11,735 nucleotides of DNA. Origin: Stramenopiles sp. TOSAG23-2 (lineage: Eukaryota > Sar). Each line of letters starts with the position of its first letter. Positions within the stretch are counted from its first letter, which is position 1. A model generated the notes under the pieces. It worked only from the letters and a program-made list of their open reading frames with translations. It did no database searches and was not told the DNA's origin. This document shows positions 1 to 7,264 of the stretch, piece after piece. The stretch covers positions 1-11,735 of the forward strand of contig LT649905.1 in assembly GCA_900128395.1 (NCBI GenBank). The letters are read 5' to 3'. Position numbers and translations under genes: made by a program.

Positions 1-42
1 GATGATTCCTATCGGTAAAATGATGTGTGTGTGATGTTGATC

Positions 43-71
43 CTCTCTCTCTGTTCGTGTGTGTGTGTGTG
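43..71. repeat. CT and GT dinucleotide microsatellites
   Basis: A (CT)5 run at 43-52 is followed four bases later by a GT run at 57-71. A shorter GT run lies just before, at 25-32. These are ordinary simple repeats, likely length-variable between strains. Confidence 0.8.
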
Positions 72-151
72 AGAAATCAATTTTATATATATAAAAGAAG
101 ATTTAAAATTTTAATATTAATTAATTAATTACCGATTCTTCACGTACATAT

Positions 152-317
152 TAAGGAAACAATTTCTTAAATCCGTCATACTATTTAAAAAATATATTAA
201 GTGCATATATTTGTATACTAATATTTCTATCAAATTAAATAGTAATATTAATATACAGATATTTATACTTAATATATTTTTAAAAAAGCATGACGGATTT
301 CAGAAATTTTTCCTTAT
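152..317. repeat. Long imperfect inverted repeat (hairpin or MITE-like element)
   Basis: The left arm (169-230) and the reverse complement of the right arm (239-300) align without gaps over 62 bases with 9 mismatches, about 85% identity. The outermost 10 bases (AAATCCGTCA and its complement) are perfect. The pairing extends outward to about 152 and 317 with one mismatch and a single-base bulge. The loop is only about 8 bases (231-238). This could be a miniature inverted-repeat transposon, a fold-back RNA source, or a palindrome-derived scar. No coding capacity and no clear target-site duplication are visible. Confidence 0.8.
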
Positions 318-601
318 TGTAAGATTTATATATATATAAATATTAATAACAATAAAACAGATGAAATGTGATGTGTGTGTTAGTGAATAATAGATTATGA
401 TGTATATAATGTAATATAAATGGAAGAATCGTAATCTCGTAAAATTCGTTATATTATTATTATTATTTATATATATAAAATTATTATTATTTGGAAAAAC
501 AAATATAGTGTGTGTATATATACGGTGTATGTGTAATTATTATTATTATTTATATATTAATATAAATTCAAGATTGAAGAACTGTTTTCATTATATAAAT
601 C

Positions 602-1288
602 ATGTCAGCAATCACCTCTAAAGTAAAAGCTTTGTTTAATAATGGTAGAAAAATTGTATTGATACGACATTGCAAAACGAATAAAGCTGCAGAAGAAACT
701 CCGGAAGCTGATAAAGCAAGGACTGCTAATGAAATTGGAAAAACCCAATGTGAAACTGCACGTACAACTTATTTCAAGGATTTCTTATCAGCTGATGTAG
801 TATGCCATACAGAGGCTGGACGGACAAAGGAAACTGCAGAGTTATTATTTAAAGATAAGGAATGTAAATTCCATACGATTTATAGTATGTATGGTGGTTT
901 AAATTCGAAAACTGGTGAAATTAATTGTGAACCTATTGAAAATGCATTTTGGAAAAATGGATATCAAAATGTTCAAGTGTATTTAGATTTAGTTGGTGAA
1001 GAACCTCTTCAAAAATATACAGACAATGTATTGAATGAAGTATTGAAAGTTTTTGATACAAATTCAATTCCAGAAGAAAATAATGATAAGCCTATAATAT
1101 TTATATTACATGCGGTATATATAGCAGCATTGACACGATCGATTGCTAATTGTTTAGGTGATGCTTTTCCAGCTGAAGCACGTAATTTGATTTTAACAAC
1201 AAATGTTGGGGAAGTAAGTGGTTTTGTTTTGTCTAGTGAAGATATTAAATTTATTGGTTCGACTATAGAGCCAACTCTTCGAAGTTAA
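602..1288 (+). CDS. Histidine phosphatase superfamily protein (phosphoglycerate-mutase-like), RHC variant
   Basis: This 228-residue protein has the layout of the histidine phosphatase (phosphoglycerate mutase-like) superfamily, whose members transfer or hydrolyse phosphate through a phospho-histidine. The first strand and catalytic motif read IVLIRHCKTN, with R22 and the presumed nucleophile H23. The usual RHG glycine is Cys24. The segment VCHTEAGRTKETAELLF (about 67-83) matches the second-arginine motif (R74), and FILHAVYIAAL (about 167-177) carries the second catalytic histidine, H170. The length suits a single small domain. There is no signal peptide or membrane segment, so it is probably cytosolic. 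The start is fixed by an in-frame TAA at 596-598, just before the ATG; the gene ends in TAA. It converges on the surface-protein gene, about 214 bases away end to end. The substrate cannot be told: sugar phosphate, protein or inositol phosphate are all possible. Confidence 0.8.
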   Translation: MSAITSKVKALFNNGRKIVLIRHCKTNKAAEETPEADKARTANEIGKTQCETARTTYFKDFLSADVVCHTEAGRTKETAELLFKDKECKFHTIYSMYGGLNSKTGEINCEPIENAFWKNGYQNVQVYLDLVGEEPLQKYTDNVLNEVLKVFDTNSIPEENNDKPIIFILHAVYIAALTRSIANCLGDAFPAEARNLILTTNVGEVSGFVLSSEDIKFIGSTIEPTLRS

Positions 1289-1454
1289 TTCTTCTAGAGA
1301 TGCATATATAATATATCATAATTCTAAAGAAGGAATGAGAGAGGTTTGTATGTGTGAGGGGGGTAAATATAATACTCGTATTATAAATTATAATTGCCAT
1401 CATAACTCGAACGCAAAAAAAATATATAATTTACCTCTCTACACTGGGGTTAAA

Positions 1455-1460
1455 AATAAA
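1455..1460 (+). terminator. Candidate AATAAA poly(A) signal for the phosphatase-like gene
   Basis: An AATAAA hexamer lies about 170 bases after the stop codon, inside the short convergent intergenic region 1289-1502. The hexamer is canonical in animals and only loosely kept in protists, and such strings occur by chance in AT-rich DNA, so this is tentative. Confidence 0.25.
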
Positions 1461-1502
1461 TGTAACATACCGCCACCACAAAAACCTATTGAAACCCTCT
1501 TT

Positions 1503-4500
1503 CTAAACTTTGTTAAAATGCTTGGAATAAAAGTCTTCATAATTTTCCTCTGTATCAACTGTATCTAATTGTCGTTGATATCCCTTCTTCTTTCTTCTCT
1601 TTTTCTGTTTTGTCTTTTTCGGTGGTGGTGGTGGTGCTGCTGCTGCTGCTGCTGTTGGCTTTCGTTGACCAAGCATAGGATTATTTGTCATTTCTATTAT
1701 TTCACCATCTTCCCCTTCATTTAATTTTCTTGCTCCTTTGAAACTTGCTTGAAATCCGCGAAGGTCTCCTTTAAATGCATCAACTCGTTTTTTACACCAA
1801 TATATAATAATTTCAACTAAAAGGATAACGCCTACGCCTACAACAATGCCTATGATAAAAGATTTATCGCGATAGGGTATACCAACACTTTCTAAAAAAG
1901 ATCCATCACTACTATCGTCCGTTATATTAGAGGGAGGAAAAATTCCTCGGTCAGCTGGCTTGGATGCATTTGCAGAGCCGGGAATGCTGACAAGACAGCA
2001 TGATTTTGTCTCCGTAATTGTCTTGCATATTTTGTTATCATCGTTGCAATATTGATATGATCGAAAACATTGCGGCTGTTTTGATTCAGGATGCTCCCAT
2101 ATTTGGTATATATGAGCATAGCAAATACAGGTACAATGAAACTTGTTGCCCTCTTTTGGAGGATTAGGGGCTAATGGAGCTGTTGTCGTTGTTGTCACTT
2201 CTGAGGAAGATGTATTGGTACCTGGCGATGGAGTTGGTGGTATGGATATAGCAAGAGGAATAATCTCGAATTCATTGGAATAGATATTTACATTCTCCAG
2301 CGATGTGGATTGCAAATATAAATAATAATGCTTTGAGTGTTTTAAACCACTGGTGATATCTGGAACTACCCAACTAAAATTTCCATTTGCGCTATTGATG
2401 GCACTTTCTGCCAAGATTGCATATTTTGTATCTCGGCCCCAATTATTAGTAAACAGTTCAATAGAAACATGCGAGCCTGCATTAATGGACTCCCATGATA
2501 CTTGAATCACATCTCCAGAGAAAAATCGTGCACCTGTGGTAGGCGTATTAATATTCAATTGATGTGGCAATGGGTTAATTGCAATTTTTTTGCTATTATC
2601 TGTGATCATTGCATCACTATTGGATGTAATTTGGATATAATAATGGGTGCTTCTTGAAAATTCCGATCGTTGTGAAATAGAAAGACTTGCCGTTCCATTT
2701 TTTAACATTACATTATCAAGACTATCAATAATCGAATCTGTGAACCAACCATCTAGCATCAAGTCAATTTTCCCCGTTGTCCCAGGGTTTTCAGACACCC
2801 AATCAACTTCGATATCATCTCCTTCTTGAAACGATTCTCCTCCTGCAGGCTTGTTTATCTGAATGGAGTGAGGAACAGGTGAAATTTCAAATTTATTTGA
2901 TCGAGATTCCAACTCGTAGCTTTCACCTTTATTTTTTATCATTATGTAATAATGTTTTGAATGCGGTAGTCCATGCGATGGAATATTTAATGATGCTGAT
3001 TTTAATGTTAGATCAACATCATCAACTGTTAAATAAACGCTGTCCGTAAACCAGTCATCATCCATTAATAATAAAGTACCTAACGATCCAAAATTCTCCC
3101 CATCCCATTTTACACTCAATACGTCGCCTTCTTTAATGGATTCTCCACCGACAGGATTTGTAACTAATATCGTATGGGGGAGTGGCTTTATAATAAATGA
3201 TTTACTATATGATATCAAATCATTGATCAAAATTGATTCAGCTTGAATGTAATAATGATTTGATTCTTGTAAATGTGGCACGATACATGTAAATGTATTT
3301 TGTCCCTCAATATTAACGGTTGAATCATTACACGATCCATACTTTGTATTATAAATCCAACCATCCATGTATATATTCAATTTAATTTGCGGTCCAGCAT
3401 TTTCACTATTCCATTTAATCACCATATTATCTCCTTCAATATAGCTTGCACCTTCCAGTGGCTCTAACACTTCAATCGAATGTGGAATTGGTGAAATTTC
3501 AAATTTATTTGATCGAGATTCCAACTCGTAGCTTTCACCTTTATTTTTTATCATTATGTAATAATGTTTTGAATGCGGTAGTCCATGCGATGGAATATTT
3601 AATGATGCTGATTTTAATGTTAGATCAACATCATCAACTGTTAAATAAACGCTGTCCGTAAACCAGTCATCATCCATTAATAATAAAGTACCTAACGATC
3701 CAAAATTCTCCCCATCCCATTTTACACTCAATACATCGCCTTCTTTAATGGATTCTCCACCGACGGGTTTTGTAACTAATATCGTATGGGGGAGTGGCTT
3801 TATAGTAAATGATTTACTATATGATATCAAATCATTGATCAAAATTGATTCAGCTTGAATGTAATAATGATTTGATTCTTGTAAATGTGGCACAACACAC
3901 GTAAACGTATTTTGCCCTTCTAAATTTGGTGCTGAATCACTGCATGATCCATACTTTGTATTATAAATCCAACCATCCATGTAAATATTCAATTTAATTT
4001 GTGGCCCAGCATTTTCACTATTCCATTTAATCACCATATTATCTCCTTCATTATAACTGGCACCTTCCAGTGGCTCTAACACTTCAATCGAATGTGGGAT
4101 TGGAGAAATTTCAAATTTATTTGACGTATCCCGTACAGATGTAAAACTATTTGATGTCACTTTGAAATAATAATGTGAACTTTTTGGTAGATGAGCCGCA
4201 GGTAGATTGACCTGAAGCGTATTTTGTCCTTGTACAGACGCGGTATTATCTACACTCCAGTATAAAGTATCTGAAAACCAATCATCATCATAAAGTTCAA
4301 TTTTTACGTTGTCTCCAATATTTTCTGCATTCCATGTGACTGATACAGTATCGCCTTCTTTGAACGATCGAGAGGTTGCTTGGGAGCCTAAACCTGACAT
4401 AGAGACCTTCACTCCCCGTGCAAGATTGTTAATTTCGAATTCAAATGAATCATCTCTTGCACCTGAATATGACGTGCTAGTTATACGCACATAATATTCA

Positions 4501-5138
4501 TTTGAATTGTCCATATCTGTATCTTTAACTGTCCAATCAAACAAGCCTGTGTTGTGTGCTTGAGTGGCAATGACTTCATAAAGATCATCTGGGTTGGGCC
4601 AAATATCCGCCTCAAGCAATTCAATGCGCACAAAGTCTCCTGCATTTTGATGTTCCCACTTGATGGTAAAAGCTTCTGATGTATGTAATTTTGTCGAACT
4701 TTTTGGCTCGGAAATTTTAATGGAGCGTTGGATAGGTTTGATGGTGAAATAATCACCATCTCTACTCCGACAATATCCCAATAAACAATTATCCACTTGT
4801 TCGACATGGATGTAATAATAACTCCCTTGGTCTAGATTTGCAGGTGGTATCCATGAGTAACCAGTGCGTTGGCTATTAGCAACAGATGATGTGATAGTTT
4901 GTTTCGTCGAGTCAATACCCCAATCGCCATATTTTAATAAAATTTCAACTTTCCAATCTTCTTCCATGTCACCAGTCGTCCAAGTAATACTTTGTGTCAT
5001 TTCTTCATGCACGATAGCATTTTTTACTGGTGATGTAACTTCATTAATAGATCGAAGACCTTCACATGTTATTCCTAGCTGTATTAATATGAAAAATGCA
5101 AGGTAAAACTTATTCTGAAACGACATTAAATCCACCAT
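1503..5138 (-). CDS. Large type I membrane protein with nine Kre9/KNH-like repeats
   Basis: The protein has 1211 residues from the first in-frame ATG at 5138 (context ACCATGG). The open frame continues upstream only through a TTG, and a second ATG at 5126 is also plausible. Residues about 1-27 form a secretory signal ending near ITCEG. Nine repeats of about 100 residues follow (about 29 to 961). Each has the pattern P..G..f.EGD.v.v.W.SEN.G...i.l..dgW, then S.HYYI, then F.I.P.PHSI, resembling Kre9/KNH-type Ig-like modules known from wall-associated proteins. Next come a Pro/Ser/Thr stalk, an eight-Cys module (C1002-C1048), a membrane helix (about 1093-1115) and a cytosolic tail with Ala6-Pro5 and a KKTKQKKRRKKK patch. 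Several N-glycosylation sites lie outside. I infer an adhesion, wall-binding or receptor role; the ligand is unknown. There is no kinase or other enzymatic domain. The gene ends in TAG. Confidence 0.85.
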   Translation of the reverse strand: MVDLMSFQNKFYLAFFILIQLGITCEGLRSINEVTSPVKNAIVHEEMTQSITWTTGDMEEDWKVEILLKYGDWGIDSTKQTITSSVANSQRTGYSWIPPANLDQGSYYYIHVEQVDNCLLGYCRSRDGDYFTIKPIQRSIKISEPKSSTKLHTSEAFTIKWEHQNAGDFVRIELLEADIWPNPDDLYEVIATQAHNTGLFDWTVKDTDMDNSNEYYVRITSTSYSGARDDSFEFEINNLARGVKVSMSGLGSQATSRSFKEGDTVSVTWNAENIGDNVKIELYDDDWFSDTLYWSVDNTASVQGQNTLQVNLPAAHLPKSSHYYFKVTSNSFTSVRDTSNKFEISPIPHSIEVLEPLEGASYNEGDNMVIKWNSENAGPQIKLNIYMDGWIYNTKYGSCSDSAPNLEGQNTFTCVVPHLQESNHYYIQAESILINDLISYSKSFTIKPLPHTILVTKPVGGESIKEGDVLSVKWDGENFGSLGTLLLMDDDWFTDSVYLTVDDVDLTLKSASLNIPSHGLPHSKHYYIMIKNKGESYELESRSNKFEISPIPHSIEVLEPLEGASYIEGDNMVIKWNSENAGPQIKLNIYMDGWIYNTKYGSCNDSTVNIEGQNTFTCIVPHLQESNHYYIQAESILINDLISYSKSFIIKPLPHTILVTNPVGGESIKEGDVLSVKWDGENFGSLGTLLLMDDDWFTDSVYLTVDDVDLTLKSASLNIPSHGLPHSKHYYIMIKNKGESYELESRSNKFEISPVPHSIQINKPAGGESFQEGDDIEVDWVSENPGTTGKIDLMLDGWFTDSIIDSLDNVMLKNGTASLSISQRSEFSRSTHYYIQITSNSDAMITDNSKKIAINPLPHQLNINTPTTGARFFSGDVIQVSWESINAGSHVSIELFTNNWGRDTKYAILAESAINSANGNFSWVVPDITSGLKHSKHYYLYLQSTSLENVNIYSNEFEIIPLAISIPPTPSPGTNTSSSEVTTTTTAPLAPNPPKEGNKFHCTCICYAHIYQIWEHPESKQPQCFRSYQYCNDDNKICKTITETKSCCLVSIPGSANASKPADRGIFPPSNITDDSSDGSFLESVGIPYRDKSFIIGIVVGVGVILLVEIIIYWCKKRVDAFKGDLRGFQASFKGARKLNEGEDGEIIEMTNNPMLGQRKPTAAAAAAPPPPPKKTKQKKRRKKKGYQRQLDTVDTEENYEDFYSKHFNKV
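1620..1652. repeat. In-frame GGT/GCT triplet repeat coding Pro5-Ala6
   Basis: On the minus strand this is a run of six GCA alanine codons followed by four CCA and one CCG proline codons, in the cytosolic tail of the surface protein. Codon purity suggests slippage growth, so length may vary between alleles without breaking the frame. Confidence 0.8.
2881..4104. repeat. 612-bp tandem duplication inside the surface-protein gene
   Basis: Copy one (2881-3492) and copy two (3493-4104) are directly repeated with a 612-base period, exactly 204 codons or two Kre9-like repeats. Similarity runs about 20 bases past 4104 before breaking. The first 242 bases are identical (2881-3122 and 3493-3734). The remainder carries scattered changes, giving about nine residue differences in 204. 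The frame is intact. Recent unequal crossing-over, possibly followed by gene conversion of one half, explains the pattern. Confidence 0.92.
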
Positions 5139-5527
5139 GGTGTTGAAAAACGGTGGTGCCAATATTTAATGTGTGTAATACTATTTTTGTACTCTTTTTT
5201 ATTTACATACATATATAATATATATCACCAATTTAATAAATATAGTAAACACGCTATAATGCTCTACTTGTATATATGAATGTATATAAATACTTGATAT
5301 CTATATTTCATTCCACTCTCTGTATCTTTGTGTCTTAACATATATTAATATATCTCTTCAAAATCTTAAAATCTTCAATAATCTTCATTTTTAACATTGA
5401 AGAAGAAAAAAAAAGAAATACGGTACTGTAACTGTATACGGTACAGTATCGGTACCTGTATACTCTTTTCATTTCAATAAAAAAAATTCCAAAAAACGAT
5501 GTGTGTACTTTTTTTTCTTCTTTTTGT
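5139..5527. other. Intergenic region between surface-protein and multi-pass membrane-protein genes
   Basis: This holds the presumed promoter and 5' UTR of the surface-protein gene and the 3' UTR of the next gene, both on the minus strand. The part near the surface-protein gene is AT-rich, with TATATA tracts around 5210-5225 and 5270-5290. A cluster of CGGTAC motifs lies at 5421-5460. No ORF or RNA gene is supported. Confidence 0.6.
5421..5460. promoter_or_regulatory. Three CGGTAC-N(1-2)-GTA motifs
   Basis: CGGTACTGTA (5421-5430), CGGTACAGTA (5439-5448) and CGGTACCTGTA (5450-5460) form a tight direct-repeat cluster in otherwise AT-rich non-coding DNA. The GTAC core is self-complementary, and GGTACTGTA and TACAGTA partly pair. 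The cluster lies about 280-320 bases upstream of the surface-protein ATG, and also just past the stop of the next gene. It could be a transcription-factor site array or an RNA structure in a 3' UTR. No known factor is assigned. Confidence 0.35.
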
Positions 5528-7264
5528 TCACGTTGTAAATGTCTGATAGATACCTAAAATGACAACACCAATACCACCAATTAAAGACTCCAACATGGTC
5601 AAATTCAATTTTAAACCTAATAAACGTATTGGATTTGATTGAAGTTCACTATCGATTTCAAACGCTAAATTTCGTAATTCCAATGCAACTGCTTCTGAAT
5701 GATCTATTTTTAATAATGAAACATGTCTTGCACGTTGTAATAGTTTTGTTCGAAATCGTTTGTTTACATATGTTATTCGTATACCTTCTAAAACTACAAT
5801 GCCAAAAAATGCAACAAATAATACAATACTTATGGATATAAAAACAATAAATGCTGATATTTCCATCTTTCCATCATTAGAAAGTAATGCTAACATTAAT
5901 TGTACCAATAGAAACAATATAAAAACGAAAAATTCAAAAAATACAGAACCAACAAGGATACTTAACCTAAGCCAATAAATTTCACCCAACATCAATAATG
6001 CAGAGCGGCCTCTAGCCCAAATTTTAATTTGATCTGGTGTTAAAATAATAGGTGGAACTTTATCATTTATCAACCCAATCGCATCTTTTTCTACTTCTAC
6101 TACATCGTTTTTAGTACTTTTATTATTCTCGTTAACCATACGATTTGACATCGCCAAGTTTTCATTATTGTACAATGGAGGTAATAATAAGTTGTTATAA
6201 TCATGAATTATCTTGCGAGAGCGGGCTAAATGTCCTGAAGCACCGTTTAATGGTCTAAACAAGGAAAAGCCAACAAAACCAAAACCTATCCCAAGTACCA
6301 TCAAACTACTTGCTGTAATTTCAAACCAATCGCTTCCAAACGCAGGAACGTTTAAAACAAAGTTTTTATACAAAGGATTGATGGATCCCATTAATCCCAT
6401 TATGAAGAGAAATGAAAAAAAATGATATTTTGTAAACTGGAGTTGAAAAATTCCTTTTCCATTATTACGCTTAACGATCGAAATTAAAACTTGCTCCAGG
6501 TTGTATTCATTTCCATCATTATGTATTTTTCTTTTTAATGGGCTTTGATCTTCATTTGAATCTTTATCGACTAATTTTAACTTGAAGTTTTTGCCGTCTA
6601 ATGGATCACCAGTGCGCCAAAGAGCTTTTTTAACTTCGACCCCAATTAATTTGTCTTTCAAAGGTGCTAACCATGGCCCAATAGCTTCTTTAGTTTCGTC
6701 AACACTACCATTAATCGATGGCTGCACAGCATTCTCAGCGCTTCCTAAAATTTCTGTTTCAAATTTCAATTTTGTCATATATCCATATTTAGCAGCAGAA
6801 GCTAGCGGCGCAAACAGTGAGCATATGAAAATGATTAAACCTTCCCCGATAGGATCAAAATTACTAGTCGGGCGTTGACCTGTCAATACTAATATACCTT
6901 CTATCAATGGCACAACATTCATTAACCAAAATATATGTTCAATTAATAGTTTTATTACCCATCCTTGAATACTGACAGGTAAATAAAGCATATTCTTTGC
7001 CCCTGGAAGTCCCATAACTATAATTGCTATAGGAATAATCAATAAAGGACCTAACGTCATGCTAAAAAAATCAACAAAATAATATCGAAAAAATGCATTG
7101 TAATTAAATATTAAATTTCTATTTTGTCCAATGTAAAAACTGTGATTGAAATTATCAGTTACTTCTTCTTCTTCTTCTTCTTCTTGCTCATCATTTAATA
7201 CATATTTCGATGCAGCATGTTCATTAATTTCAATACGACTGTTGATAGCTTCATTATTTTCCAT
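5528..7264 (-). CDS. Multi-pass membrane protein of unknown family (about 8 TM segments)
   Basis: I do not recognise a family for this 578-residue protein. The N-terminal 50 residues are hydrophilic, with an acidic run (E28-E34). Hydrophobic segments lie near residues 63-85, 100-127, 141-157, 281-300, 316-336, 432-460, 469-493 and 557-575, so about eight membrane passes are likely. A hydrophilic loop of about 120 residues separates segments 3 and 4 and contains GPWLAPLKDK and ALWRTGDPLDG. A second loop (about 340-415) is Asn-rich. The protein ends almost directly after the last hydrophobic segment. No signal peptide, transporter signature or receptor motif is evident. The start is secure: an in-frame TAA at 7274-7276 lies four codons upstream, and the ATG has A at -3 and G at +4. 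It ends in TGA. A channel, transporter or sensor are all possible. Confidence 0.75.
   Translation of the reverse strand: MENNEAINSRIEINEHAASKYVLNDEQEEEEEEEVTDNFNHSFYIGQNRNLIFNYNAFFRYYFVDFFSMTLGPLLIIPIAIIVMGLPGAKNMLYLPVSIQGWVIKLLIEHIFWLMNVVPLIEGILVLTGQRPTSNFDPIGEGLIIFICSLFAPLASAAKYGYMTKLKFETEILGSAENAVQPSINGSVDETKEAIGPWLAPLKDKLIGVEVKKALWRTGDPLDGKNFKLKLVDKDSNEDQSPLKRKIHNDGNEYNLEQVLISIVKRNNGKGIFQLQFTKYHFFSFLFIMGLMGSINPLYKNFVLNVPAFGSDWFEITASSLMVLGIGFGFVGFSLFRPLNGASGHLARSRKIIHDYNNLLLPPLYNNENLAMSNRMVNENNKSTKNDVVEVEKDAIGLINDKVPPIILTPDQIKIWARGRSALLMLGEIYWLRLSILVGSVFFEFFVFILFLLVQLMLALLSNDGKMEISAFIVFISISIVLFVAFFGIVVLEGIRITYVNKRFRTKLLQRARHVSLLKIDHSEAVALELRNLAFEIDSELQSNPIRLLGLKLNLTMLESLIGGIGVVILGIYQTFTT

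Larger units (their letters stand above)
1..601. other. Non-coding upstream region of the phosphatase-like gene
   Basis: No supportable gene is visible here. The stretch is very AT-rich and holds simple repeats: a CT run at 43-52, a GT run at 57-71, and ATT/TA-rich tracts around 450-500 and 538-560. It also contains the inverted repeat listed separately. The part next to 602 presumably serves as promoter and 5' UTR of the downstream gene. No individual promoter element can be singled out, because TATA-like strings are everywhere in this composition. Confidence 0.6.

Noticed and set aside
421-434. GAAGAATCGTAAT as a possible outer extension of the inverted repeat (matching 128-141)
   Set aside because: The spacing to the main arms differs greatly between sides (about 10 versus 104 bases) and the match is short, so it may be chance.
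1335-1568. Plus-strand frame of 77 codons
   Set aside because: It spans the convergent gap and runs into the antisense of the surface-protein gene, with no protein-like pattern.
2777-3661. Two plus-strand frames with near-identical products (2777-3049 and 3446-3661)
   Set aside because: They are antisense shadows of the tandemly duplicated coding repeats, and their similarity comes from that duplication.
5139-5162. Upstream extension of the surface protein to a TTG start
   Set aside because: A non-ATG start is unlikely in a nuclear gene. The ATG at 5138 has a good ACCATGG context and gives a shorter, more typical signal peptide.
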